This document shows positions 54,797-61,900 of a stretch of DNA of 64,000 bases, piece after piece. This DNA is from Brevundimonas pondensis. Lineage in GTDB: Bacteria; Pseudomonadota; Alphaproteobacteria; Caulobacterales; Caulobacteraceae. A program made the translations under genes and the position numbers. The notes under the pieces were generated by a model, which was given only the letters and a program-made list of their open reading frames with translations, was not told where the DNA came from and ran no database searches. The stretch covers positions 186,001-250,000 of the forward strand of contig NZ_CP062006.1 in assembly GCF_017487345.1 (NCBI RefSeq), read 5' to 3'. Position 1 is the first letter of the stretch. Each line of letters begins with the position of its first letter.

Positions 54797-55195
54797 TCAG
54801 CGGGCTCCTGCGGTGGGGGTGGTGCGGGCGCGGACCTTGCCGTCGAACCCACGCGATTTCGTCTTGTCGAACCCAGGGCTCGGGATCGGCTTGCGTGGGC
54901 GGCGCGTGCCGTTCAGGCGAGCCTCGATCCGCTTCACCTTGGCGATGGCCGGCGTATCCCGGTCCGAGGTCTTGGCCTTGGCGCAAGGCTTGCGGAACAG
55001 ATGGCGGTTGGAGAGGTCGTTGGTCCCGCCGAGGGCCAGCGGCACCCGGTGTTCGTCAATGACGCCCTCGCCCATGGGCTGGAGCTTCAAGCCGCAGCCG
55101 CAATCGCACCTGCCCTCCTGGTCGATCATCAACTGACCGAACTCGGCGCGCGTCAGCGGCTTGCGCTTCTCGATGATGACGCGTTCGCGGGTCAT
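54797..55195 (-). CDS. HNH endonuclease-like phage protein
   Basis: 132 residues. The core GRCDCGCGLKLQPMGEGVID, then DEHRVPLALGGTNDLSNRHL and CAKAKTSDRDTPAIAKVKR, contains the His/Asn/Lys-type HNH residues with Cys ligands for a structural metal. C-terminus Arg/Lys-rich. Probably a nicking or site-specific nuclease in DNA metabolism, or a homing-type gene between Bet-module genes. Confidence 0.78.
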   Translation of the reverse strand: MTRERVIIEKRKPLTRAEFGQLMIDQEGRCDCGCGLKLQPMGEGVIDEHRVPLALGGTNDLSNRHLFRKPCAKAKTSDRDTPAIAKVKRIEARLNGTRRPRKPIPSPGFDKTKSRGFDGKVRARTTPTAGAR

Positions 55196-55704
55196 GCAGC
55201 CTCCTGCTGGCGCTGGAGGGTGGCGGGCTCGACCTCGATCAGAGCCGCGACGATCTCAAGGATTGCGGTTTTCGAGGCCTGGAACTCGGCCTTGTCCATC
55301 GCGCGGCGCGACTGGCTCTTGGGCTTGAGGACGCGGACGACCGTGTCTGCGACGATGACCACGGCGTAGTCATCGGTCTGCTGCTGGAGCGAGGCGGCGA
55401 GACGGCGGGCCTCGGTCTTGAACATGCAGGCGTAGTCGGTCGTGTCGCAGTAACCGGCCTGGATCAGCGCCCACTTGCGCAGGTGTTCCGGGGTGGGGTG
55501 TTGAGCGGCGAGCGCCTCGGGCAGGCTGGCCCATGCTTCGCGCAGCCACGCGAACTCCTGCCTATGGCTTGGCTCGGAGCGGTCTTCGACGGGGGCTAGC
55601 CGATAGCTCTCCCCGATGCAGTAGGTGGCGTCGGCCTGGCGCTGGAAGCCCTTGCGGACCTGCATCGCTTCGCCGTCCCAGACGAAGGGCAGAGGGGCGC
55701 TCAT
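55192..55704 (-). CDS. Conserved phage protein adjacent to Bet
   Basis: 170 residues. The core LPEALAAQHPTPEHLRKWAL and LIQAGYCDTTDYACMFKTEA is a pattern I associate with alphaproteobacterial prophages, usually near recombination genes. VVRVLKPKSQSRRAMDKAEF follows. The stop and start overlap both neighbours. No catalytic motif; its constant association suggests a role in recombination. Confidence 0.65.
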   Translation of the reverse strand: MSAPLPFVWDGEAMQVRKGFQRQADATYCIGESYRLAPVEDRSEPSHRQEFAWLREAWASLPEALAAQHPTPEHLRKWALIQAGYCDTTDYACMFKTEARRLAASLQQQTDDYAVVIVADTVVRVLKPKSQSRRAMDKAEFQASKTAILEIVAALIEVEPATLQRQQEAA

Positions 55705-56615
55705 TGCGGCACCGTGTCGAGCGCGCGCCGCTTGGCCTCGATCACCTTCTTGAGCTCCAGGGCATCGCCAGAGGCACGAGCCCAGAACTCTTGCAGGGGC
55801 GCGCGGTTGGCGCCCTCGAACCAGTCGAGCATCTGCATGTCGCCGATCTCGGACACGCGCTCGCAGAGACGGTCATAGACGACGCCAAGTCCGACGCTCT
55901 CCAGCGGGGCGTTCGGGAAGAGCTGGAACAGGATGCCGTTGGCGCCGCCGATGCGGGCAAGCCGCTGATCGCGCTCCTCGGTCGCCACTGCCTCCGATGG
56001 CAGGACCTCGACTAGCTTGGCCTGATCCAGCTCGGCGCCCTCGTAGAGCCCACTCAGGTCTTCGGGGAAGGCCTTGCGCAGCGCCTGGGCCTCGGCGCAC
56101 TTCGCCAGCATGACACGCGGCATGCGGCCCCAGTTGCCGCCGGTGTCCAGCGTCTTTCGCCCGGTCGGCCGGCGTCGCCCATCGTCGCCCTCGCCCCATT
56201 CGTCACTGATCGGCGCGAACTCGTCCCAATAGGCGACGCCCGTGACGGGCTTGTCGTCGATGTAGACCTTCACCAGGGCCTTGGTCAGGCCGAGCGGGTT
56301 CGTCGGCCCTTTGGTTTCGGCGTCGTATTCGAGGACCGGCTCGTTCTCGTCAGGACGATAGCGCCCCGAGCGCGCTGCGATAACCCGAAGGCCGTCGATC
56401 GTGGTGATGATCGACATGCGCCGCTTGTCTGGCTTGTTCTTGTTGAAGACGAGCGGGCTGATCTGCTTGCGGAAGGGGTCGAGCCCCGCGGAGCGCGCCG
56501 CCGCCATGAACAAGTCGAACTCGGCGTCATTGCAGTCGGTGGCGATGGTGCGGCGGATCAGGCTGATTTGCGCGCCTGACAGGGCCGATGTCGGAAGGAT
56601 GGCGACGTTGCTCAT
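55701..56615 (-). CDS. bet: Phage recombination protein Bet (RecT family)
   Basis: 304 residues. A single-strand annealing protein: FDLFMAAARSAGLDPFRKQI, SPLVFNKNKPDKRRMSIITT, IDGLRVIAARSGRYRPDENE and LAKCAEAQALRKAFPEDLSG are typical Bet/RecT blocks. Such proteins anneal complementary single strands in phage recombination and replication. The start overlaps the Gp157 gene by one base. No exonuclease partner is present between 47.4 and 64 kb. Confidence 0.93.
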   Translation of the reverse strand: MSNVAILPTSALSGAQISLIRRTIATDCNDAEFDLFMAAARSAGLDPFRKQISPLVFNKNKPDKRRMSIITTIDGLRVIAARSGRYRPDENEPVLEYDAETKGPTNPLGLTKALVKVYIDDKPVTGVAYWDEFAPISDEWGEGDDGRRRPTGRKTLDTGGNWGRMPRVMLAKCAEAQALRKAFPEDLSGLYEGAELDQAKLVEVLPSEAVATEERDQRLARIGGANGILFQLFPNAPLESVGLGVVYDRLCERVSEIGDMQMLDWFEGANRAPLQEFWARASGDALELKKVIEAKRRALDTVPQ

Positions 56616-57121
56616 TACTTGACCCTCACGGTAAGCGACGGGGGCGCGTTGGACAGGGCAGCGCCGGTCACAGGGCGGCCCTCCTTCAGCGCTGCGGAAA
56701 GGGCTTTGCGGTCCAGCTTCGGCGCGGCGGCGATCCAGAACTCGGCGGGAATGTCCGCCTCGCTGTCGATCCGCAGGGACGCGGCGCGGTTCGCCATCGT
56801 CAGGGTTGCGGTCGGGCGTTCCAGCTTCTTGATCTCGGCCGTCGTCATGGCCTGCTCGATCAGGGCGCGACGCGTATCGACGCGCTTCTGAACACGCGAA
56901 GCTCGCGCATCGAGGTCAGCCATCACCTTGGCCGTGCCTTCGATCAGGGCGCCGTCGTGGGTGTTTTGCTCCAGCAGGGTGTCGATGCACTCGAACAGCG
57001 AGGTCTCGCCCTCGGTCATGTCGAGGATCATGTCCTCATCACCCTGGGCCAGTTGGGCGATGCTCTCGCGGAGGTTCTTGGCTGCGAGGGCTTGGCGCTC
57101 AATGTCGTTGAACTCAGCCAT
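56615..57121 (-). CDS. Siphovirus Gp157 family protein
   Basis: 168 residues. Helical N-terminal half with LDARASRVQKRVDTRRALIE and LIEQAMTTAEIKKLERPTAT, then IPAEFWIAAAPKLDRKALSA and LKEGRPVTGAAL, which fit Gp157 proteins of siphoviruses. Gp157 is linked to host resistance against lytic phage or to DNA metabolism in some streptococcal phages. ATG at 57,121. It sits in the Bet module. Confidence 0.82.
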   Translation of the reverse strand: MAEFNDIERQALAAKNLRESIAQLAQGDEDMILDMTEGETSLFECIDTLLEQNTHDGALIEGTAKVMADLDARASRVQKRVDTRRALIEQAMTTAEIKKLERPTATLTMANRAASLRIDSEADIPAEFWIAAAPKLDRKALSAALKEGRPVTGAALSNAPPSLTVRVK

Positions 57122-57323
57122 GAAGGTTCTCCGGGAGATCCATCGCGAACAGCACCCCCTCATCGCCGCAGTAGTCGCAGCAGGCGGTCAGGCGGTTCGC
57201 GCAGTAGGGGCAGGCCACAAGGTCGCCGTGGCGCGGGGCGCGGAATGTCCAGCCAGCCTCCGGAGGCGTGGATTGCGCCACGCCCCCGAAGTCCCTGGCT
57301 GCGGATGAAACTTGAAGGCTCAC
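57114..57323 (-). CDS. Small zinc-ribbon-like phage protein
   Basis: 69 residues from GTG 57,323, which overlaps the TGA of the membrane protein gene (GTGA). The C-terminal VACPYCANRLTACCDYCGDE is a CxxC-x6-CxxC zinc ribbon. Its stop overlaps the Gp157 start. Function unknown. Confidence 0.65.
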   Translation of the reverse strand: MSLQVSSAARDFGGVAQSTPPEAGWTFRAPRHGDLVACPYCANRLTACCDYCGDEGVLFAMDLPENLHG

Positions 57324-57520
57324 GACGCGCTCCAGAGCAGAGCGGCGACAAAGGCCACGAACAGGGTGCAGGCCGAGGCACTGGCGACGTTGCCGATCCA
57401 CCAGCCAGCCGAACGGCGGGGGATGGCGGGGTCAAACGCCCAGCCACGACCGCGCGATTGGTCGGTGGCCTTGGCCTTGCGATAGGTCGGGCTCGCGGCG
57501 GTGAAGGCGTCAACAGTCAT
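57320..57520 (-). CDS. Small phage membrane protein
   Basis: 66 residues: polar N-terminus and one membrane segment near the C-terminus (NVASASACTLFVAFVAALLW). Overlaps both neighbours. A membrane protein inside the early operon is a candidate for superinfection control, but this is inference. Confidence 0.6.
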   Translation of the reverse strand: MTVDAFTAASPTYRKAKATDQSRGRGWAFDPAIPRRSAGWWIGNVASASACTLFVAFVAALLWSAS

Positions 57521-57933
57521 GCGGCTTTCCTAAGCTTGGCCTGATAGCGGTTCCGTGAGACTTTGGCGCACTTGCGGCAAACCTTTGCGCCTCGATTATT
57601 GATGAGTGTGTTTTCGCGCGAGAAGTTATGGCCTTGCTGGCAAGCTTCTTTCGGCTTGAAGCCAGTTACGCCGTCCCTAATGTTGATCAGGGAGTTTTCC
57701 GATGGGGTCACAAGGCGCAGGTGATCCGGGTTCAAGCAGCGCCGATTGCGGCACTTGTGGTCAATAACCAGGCCGTCCGGGATGGTGCCGTTTGCCATCT
57801 CCCACGAGACACGGTGCGCGAGGGTGCAGCGGTTATTGAGCTTGAACCGCCCATAGCCATTGGCGTCGATGGCTGCCGACCACTCCCAGCAGCCGACGCT
57901 CTTGGAGACCTTGATCCAAAAACGATCGATCAT
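57517..57933 (-). CDS. HNH homing-type endonuclease
   Basis: 138 residues. WEWSAAIDANGYGRFKLNN, then the HNH core HRVSWEMANGTIPDGLVIDH, followed by CRNRRCLNPDHLRLVTPSEN, a classical phage HNH nuclease, with a C-terminal zinc finger CQQGHNFSREN and VCRKCAKVSRNR. It may be a homing or nicking nuclease. It is somewhat less GC-rich than its neighbours, suggesting insertion into the operon. Confidence 0.85.
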   Translation of the reverse strand: MIDRFWIKVSKSVGCWEWSAAIDANGYGRFKLNNRCTLAHRVSWEMANGTIPDGLVIDHKCRNRRCLNPDHLRLVTPSENSLINIRDGVTGFKPKEACQQGHNFSRENTLINNRGAKVCRKCAKVSRNRYQAKLRKAA

Positions 57934-58145
57934 GCGGGAACCCCTTGTTGCTGGGCTTGGCGGGAGGCGCGGATCAGCTCGGCCAAGCGGATGGTGGAGG
58001 CCTCCGCAAACTCGTCGTCGTATCGGAGATCGAGGGCGACAGAGGCGATGACGGCGGCGCGGAACTCAGCCTCGGCGGGCGTGTAGGCCACGCCCCAAGG
58101 GTCGATCACGGAGCCGTTGCGGGCGGTAAAATCGGTGTGGGTCAT
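57930..58145 (-). CDS. Hypothetical phage protein
   Basis: 71 residues; ARNGSVIDPWGVAYTPAEAE then a helix FRAAVIASVALDLRYDDEFA. Overlap-coupled to both neighbours. No family recognised. Confidence 0.55.
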   Translation of the reverse strand: MTHTDFTARNGSVIDPWGVAYTPAEAEFRAAVIASVALDLRYDDEFAEASTIRLAELIRASRQAQQQGVPA

Positions 58146-58345
58146 GCCCCAGCCGCCTCGACCATGGAGGCGCGCAGTTCCGTGAACCGCGCCTCCAGCT
58201 TGGCGAACTCGGCCAGAAGGTCGTCGCGGTGATAGTCTGCGCCGCCTCGCTCGTGGGTCAGCCAGTAGACAAGATGTGCAGCGTTAGCCACGGCTTGTGC
58301 GTGCAGCTTGATGTGGACGTATCCAGCGACCGGGAACGCGCTCAT
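58142..58345 (-). CDS. Hypothetical phage protein
   Basis: 67 residues from ATG 58,345. Helical; QAVANAAHLVYWLTHERGGA, then a charged helix. Overlaps both neighbours. No family recognised. Confidence 0.55.
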   Translation of the reverse strand: MSAFPVAGYVHIKLHAQAVANAAHLVYWLTHERGGADYHRDDLLAEFAKLEARFTELRASMVEAAGA

Positions 58346-58533
58346 GCCGCTTGCTCCCAGCACTCGCCGTTCATGGCGGACCACAGGGCGCGGTCGAAGG
58401 CGACTTCCTCAGGATTGGTCGGGACCGGGCCGAAAGGAACGGTCAGCGCGTGGTAAGCGGCGCGGGCGGAACCGTAGCGGGCCACTTCAACAGCGACGCG
58501 GGCTTCGGCTTGTGTCTGTGTGGTGCTGGCCAT
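58342..58533 (-). CDS. First gene of the leftward early operon, hypothetical
   Basis: 63 residues; EVARYGSARAAYHALTVPFG then PEEVAFDRALWSAMNGECWE. Its ATG at 58,533 is the first codon after the left operator cluster, so it leads the block of overlapping early genes. Function unknown. Confidence 0.6.
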   Translation of the reverse strand: MASTTQTQAEARVAVEVARYGSARAAYHALTVPFGPVPTNPEEVAFDRALWSAMNGECWEQAA

Positions 58534-58561
58534 GTGGCGCTCCTCAGTTCGTGAGGAGAGA

Positions 58562-58612
58562 ATATCGGACGCTCCGATATTGTCAATCGGTCATTCCGAT
58601 ATTTTTATCGGA
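58562..58612. promoter_or_regulatory. Left operator cluster of the prophage repressor
   Basis: Two 19-bp sites with form ATATCGG-N5-CCGATAT: 58,562-58,580 (perfect arms) and 58,584-58,602 (left arm CAATCGG). They are spaced 22 bp start to start. A half-site TTATCGG follows at 58,605-58,611. The leftward operon starts 29 bp away, so these should control its promoter. The same motif occurs by the repressor start at 60.1 kb. Confidence 0.85.
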
Positions 58613-58668
58613 GGCGCAGCAAGGCCTTGTCGTGTAACCCTGATCGGGCAACGCTCTGGGAGGGTATC

Positions 58669-59010
58669 GTGTTTTTTAGGATCGCGGTCGCTGCGGCGGC
58701 TCTACTGATTGCCGGGTCTGCAGCGGCCCAAGTCAATGTTCGGGGCTACACCCGCTCAGACGGCACCTATGTGGCGCCTCACACCCGCTCATCGCCAGGG
58801 ACCTCGCCGTCTTCCTACGGCTCCACGCCTCGTGCACCTGCTCAAGTTTACGGAGCGGCACCGCAAAGCAGCTCAGCCAATAGCTGCACAGGCCTTTGCT
58901 ATGGCCAGCCGAGCGCCACGACTAACGCGCCCCGCAACACAACGGTGTCTGGATACATCCGCCGGGACGGGACGTATGTGGCTCCATACACGCGCAGCCG
59001 TGGTAATTAG
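58669..59010 (+). CDS. Secreted protein with duplicated GYxRxDGTYVAP motif
   Basis: 113 residues from GTG 58,669 behind GGAGG. Signal peptide FFRIAVAAAALLIAGSAAAQ. The mature part has two copies of a motif, GYTRSDGTYVAPHTRS near the start and GYIRRDGTYVAPYTRS at the end, with a Ser/Pro-rich linker and two Cys (CTGLC) between. Such motifs occur in small exported proteins of unknown function. It faces away from the left operators and towards the repressor gene, in the place lambda uses for rex. Likely expressed by the lysogen. Confidence 0.72.
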   Translation: MFFRIAVAAAALLIAGSAAAQVNVRGYTRSDGTYVAPHTRSSPGTSPSSYGSTPRAPAQVYGAAPQSSSANSCTGLCYGQPSATTNAPRNTTVSGYIRRDGTYVAPYTRSRGN

Positions 59011-59018
59011 AACCAAGA

Positions 59019-59426
59019 ATGCTCACCTCTATATTGATAGCGGCTGCAATCACGCTGGCTGAGCCAGGGAGTGATTACGAAGGTGTCGAACTTCCACCAA
59101 AGTACTCTGATGTCTTGGTGGGCGACTGGACATACATCGGTGAAGACGTAGATGGCGAGTCATTAGTCCTTGCGCAGCCATTCCGGTTGCGAGGGCGTGT
59201 ATGGGTACGCTTCGAATACGCAAAATCTACGGCTGGCGTGCGGTCAAGCAGGTCTCTAGTTGAGCTGGACTGTTCTCAGTGGCGTTTTCGATGGCTGCAA
59301 TCGGCCCATTTCGCAGGACAGAACCTCACATCTAGCTTGCGCTCTAATGCACAAACGTCAGAGTGGTCTTATGCGGCACCCAACACTATGGCTGAAGCAT
59401 TTCTAAATTATGGCTGCGGTGACTAG
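59019..59426 (+). CDS. Secreted surface-adhesin-E-like protein in the immunity region
   Basis: 135 residues. Signal peptide LTSILIAAAITLAEPGS. The mature part resembles small surface-adhesin protein E-like domains (VGDWTYIGEDVDGESLVLAQ, a Trp/Arg-rich strand GRVWVRFEYAKSTAG, ELDCSQWRFRWLQ). Two Cys are positioned for a disulphide (DCSQW and NYGCGD). It begins 8 nt after the previous gene and is clearly AT-richer than its surroundings. A role in altering the host surface is inferred. Confidence 0.7.
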   Translation: MLTSILIAAAITLAEPGSDYEGVELPPKYSDVLVGDWTYIGEDVDGESLVLAQPFRLRGRVWVRFEYAKSTAGVRSSRSLVELDCSQWRFRWLQSAHFAGQNLTSSLRSNAQTSEWSYAAPNTMAEAFLNYGCGD

Positions 59427-59429
59427 TCA

Positions 59430-60092
59430 TCACATCCTACGCGTCACCCAGCGCACCCGACCGATAACCCGAACACGATCCTCGGCCACGCGATATTCGC
59501 CGTGCAGTGGGTTGTCGGACTTCAGCCTTACCTCGCTAGGATCGGTTCCCGGCACGCGCTCCAACCGCTTGCACACCAGCGCGTCGCCATCCCAGACCGC
59601 AAAGACACCAGGCAGGCCTAGGCGTTGGTCGTTCAGATCGATTAGCACGTAGTCGCCACTCGATAGGGTCGGCTCCATGCTGTCGCCAACGACCTCCTGG
59701 ACGGTTGCCTGCGAGGCGCGAACGCCTAGCCGGTCCTCAACCAAGAAACGCGGCAAGGCCCAATGGCGCCGCGTGCTTTCGCGATCCACGACAAAGCCAC
59801 CGCCGGCCGATAACCGCACGTCGTATTCTGGGATGCTGACCGAGTCGGGCAAGTCGGCGTGGACACTGTCTTCCGGCAACTCGTCGGAGACTTCGCCCTC
59901 CTGCGGCTCAAAGAAGCTGCGAGGCCGGTTGAATATCTTGGCGAGCGCGTCGCGATGGACGTGCCAGCTCTGAAGGCCGCCGCGCTCAAGGTCCGATATG
60001 GTCGATTGCCCCACCTTGAGCCGCTCGCCTAGAGCGGCCTGGGTCATGCCGAGACGCTTGCGTTCGGCCTTCAGTTTCAGCCCGAGGTTCAT
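59430..60092 (-). CDS. cI: CI-type repressor (XRE HTH with LexA-like S24 domain)
   Basis: 220 residues. HTH at 9-40 (RKRLGMTQAALGERLKVGQS, then TISDLERGG). The S24 peptidase has catalytic Ser138 in VVGDSMEPTLSSGDYVLID and Lys175 in VCKRLERV, with an Ala-Gly cleavage candidate at 96-97 (SAGGG). It should bind the ATATCGG/CCGATAT operators and be inactivated by RecA-dependent self-cleavage in the SOS response, releasing the lytic genes. ATG 60,092; a longer frame runs through the operators and is rejected. Confidence 0.93.
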   Translation of the reverse strand: MNLGLKLKAERKRLGMTQAALGERLKVGQSTISDLERGGLQSWHVHRDALAKIFNRPRSFFEPQEGEVSDELPEDSVHADLPDSVSIPEYDVRLSAGGGFVVDRESTRRHWALPRFLVEDRLGVRASQATVQEVVGDSMEPTLSSGDYVLIDLNDQRLGLPGVFAVWDGDALVCKRLERVPGTDPSEVRLKSDNPLHGEYRVAEDRVRVIGRVRWVTRRM

Positions 60093-60127
60093 CCCGACCT
60101 TATGACCGGAAGAATATCGCCGCGCGC

Positions 60128-60187
60128 CCGATAAATCGGGGCTTGCGATTATCGGTTCATCCGATATTATCGGGTCATGTCCGATAA
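60128..60187. promoter_or_regulatory. Right operator cluster, between cI and cro
   Basis: Site 60,149-60,167 is TTATCGG-TTCAT-CCGATAT (19 bp, as in the left cluster). Site 60,167-60,187 is TTATCGG-N7-CCGATAA, shares its first T with the previous site and encloses the cro ATG (60,177-60,179). A further palindrome CCCGAT-AA-ATCGGG is at 60,128-60,141. These cover the divergent cI and cro promoters. Confidence 0.85.
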
Positions 60188-60407
60188 CGTCATCGACCAC
60201 CTCACTTCGCCCGAGCGCTTCGGCACCCAAACCCGGCTGGCCGAGGCGGCGGGCGTCAAGCCGCATACGATCAGTGAAAAGCGGCACACCAACAACCTGA
60301 CCCATAGTCAGATGCGGCGCATCCTCGCGGTTGCCCCCGCGATGGGCGTGAAGGTGGGGCCGGGCGACTTCTTCCCCGACTACCACCCGACCCGGCAGCG
60401 GAACTAG
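60177..60407 (+). CDS. Cro-like / YdaS-type regulator
   Basis: 76 residues. SPERFGTQTRLAEAAGVKPH followed by TISEKRHTNNLTHSQMRRIL is a Cro/YdaS-type helix-turn-helix; a short C-terminal tail follows (VGPGDFFPDYHPTRQR). It is divergent from cI and should act as anti-repressor or early regulator. Its ATG lies inside an operator palindrome, and no ribosome-binding site precedes it, so the message may be leaderless. Confidence 0.82.
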   Translation: MSDNVIDHLTSPERFGTQTRLAEAAGVKPHTISEKRHTNNLTHSQMRRILAVAPAMGVKVGPGDFFPDYHPTRQRN

Positions 60408-60426
60408 CCCAATGTCTGCCGGGGGC

Positions 60427-60897
60427 TCAGTCATCATTATCCATCACACCGCCAACGGGCGCGTGGAAGCCGCATGTATCGCACTTGTGGATGCGAATCC
60501 GCGAATCGACATCGGTCGTCGCCTGGAGAAGGCCCTTGGCCCCCTTGTTGTAACAGGCTGCACAAAGGTTGTGCAGTGGCTGTCCCGCGCGCTCGGCGTT
60601 CTTAAGCGCATAGACCAGAACACCCGGATAGCGCCGCTGCGGCTCGTAGCGTTGAGCCTCGTCGGACCAGTCTTTAAGACGGGCCAACTCCTTGCCGAGG
60701 TCGTCTTTTGCTTGCAGGAGCGCCGCTTTCTCCTCTCGTGCAACGAGGAGTTCGTCATACGCCTTGATCAGCTCTCGCAACAGGTCGGCCTTGACCTGAG
60801 CAAGCGCCGCCCGTCCCTCGATACCGTCAAGGCTTTCGATCAGATCCTTCGCCGTCTTGAGGGCGGAGAGCCCCGCACTGATTTCCGCAATCATCAT
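60427..60897 (-). CDS. Phage protein with coiled coil and C-terminal zinc finger
   Basis: 156 residues, leftward within the rightward region. Helical N-terminal half (GIEGRAALAQVKADLLRELI, then AYDELLVAREEKAALLQAKD), then YPGVLVYALKNAERAGQPLH, and a zinc finger LCAACYNKGAKGLLQ with CDTCGFHAPVGG (CxxC-x-CxxC). The family is seen in other alphaproteobacterial prophages by my recollection. Convergent with the cro-like gene. Confidence 0.75.
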   Translation of the reverse strand: MMIAEISAGLSALKTAKDLIESLDGIEGRAALAQVKADLLRELIKAYDELLVAREEKAALLQAKDDLGKELARLKDWSDEAQRYEPQRRYPGVLVYALKNAERAGQPLHNLCAACYNKGAKGLLQATTDVDSRIRIHKCDTCGFHAPVGGVMDNDD

Positions 60898-60967
60898 TCA
60901 ACCCCCGTTGTAAGCGGCGGGCAGAGTGGGGCCGGTCACGCCTCGGAGTCCAGTCGATGACTGGGTC

Positions 60968-61138
60968 TCAGTACCGAGCGTCGTCGCCTTCCGCTTCGTC
61001 AGCGGTCGCCAGCAGGACTTGTGCGAGGTCGCGGGCTTGCTGCGGTGACAGCTTGGCGAGCGATTCCACGGCGCCGCTCCAGACCCGCAGGATGACGGCG
61101 CCCTCGATGGTGCTGGCTGCAAATCTGACTTCGGCCAT
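60968..61138 (-). CDS. Small hypothetical phage protein
   Basis: 56 residues: MAEVRFAASTIEGAVILRVW, then SLAKLSPQQARDLAQVLLAT and an acidic end. Leftward, from ATG 61,138, 71 nt before the zinc-finger gene. No family recognised. Confidence 0.6.
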   Translation of the reverse strand: MAEVRFAASTIEGAVILRVWSGAVESLAKLSPQQARDLAQVLLATADEAEGDDARY

Positions 61139-61157
61139 GGCGATCCCTCCGGTTGGT

Positions 61158-61400
61158 TCACGCTCTCACCGCCGGGCCAGTGAGTCCAGCCTTGGCGCGG
61201 TACGCCCTCGCGACCCGGCGCAGGCTTTCCGCCACCTTGGGCTCGGACTGATCGGCCAGGGCTTCGCACCGCGCCGCGCCAGCCGCCCATTCGGCTGCAC
61301 TGATGCGGGAGGCGGGCAGGGGCTCACGGCTCGCCGTCCGCGACTGAAAGCAAACAAAGATCACATCGCCGCCCGTCGCGGCCTCTCGCTGTCTGTCCAT
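61158..61400 (-). CDS. Small hypothetical phage protein
   Basis: 80 residues: helical, ISAAEWAAGAARCEALADQS, then KVAESLRRVARAYRAKAGL. The opposite strand also has an open frame here, so coding direction is less certain than for neighbours; the amino-acid composition of this frame is the more protein-like. Confidence 0.45.
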   Translation of the reverse strand: MDRQREAATGGDVIFVCFQSRTASREPLPASRISAAEWAAGAARCEALADQSEPKVAESLRRVARAYRAKAGLTGPAVRA

Positions 61401-61477
61401 GGCGCTGTTGTGCGCCGGGCAACGGCAAAGCTCACCGAAACAATCACCTTGGAACGTTACCAGAACAGGAAGACCAC

Positions 61478-61900
61478 ATGAGCGTGCCTGTCATCAAGGC
61501 GCTGACCAAGCGCATCCGTAAGCGCATCGGCTCGTCGGAGCTGGCGGCTATGGCCTGCGGCCTATCGAACAAGGGCGCGTGGAGCCTCTACGAGAGCGAG
61601 AACCACCCCGATACGACCCTGCCGCTCCACCGCTTTCTTGAGTGCGCCAATGACGCCGAGAAGCAGGCGCTCATTGATCTGATCCGGCTGGCGATGGAGG
61701 GGGATGACGTACCCGAGTGCGCCAACACCGAGGCGAGCGAGACGACCGAGGCCGCAGCCGATCTGCAACGCGCCGTTCGGGAAGCTCTGCGCGACGGCAC
61801 CCTGACCCCGATGGAGCGCCGCACGATCACCGAGCAGGCCATGACGGTGAAGGCCAACGCGGACGACGTGATCCAGGCTGTGCACGGGGGGGCGAAATGA
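61478..61900 (+). CDS. Phage CII-like regulatory protein
   Basis: 140 residues. IKALTKRIRKRIGSSELAAM, then GLSNKGAWSLYESENHPDTT, then LPLHRFLECANDAEKQALID: a helical DNA-binding protein of the phage CII-like type, with an acidic linker and a C-terminal helix LQRAVREALRDGTLTPMERR. Its stop overlaps the next ATG. It would act as an early transcription activator. Confidence 0.65.
   Translation: MSVPVIKALTKRIRKRIGSSELAAMACGLSNKGAWSLYESENHPDTTLPLHRFLECANDAEKQALIDLIRLAMEGDDVPECANTEASETTEAAADLQRAVREALRDGTLTPMERRTITEQAMTVKANADDVIQAVHGGAK

Noticed and set aside
60412..60960. Rightward 182-residue frame opposite the zinc-finger phage gene
   Set aside because: The leftward frame has a zinc finger and a conserved-looking helix; the rightward one is its shadow.
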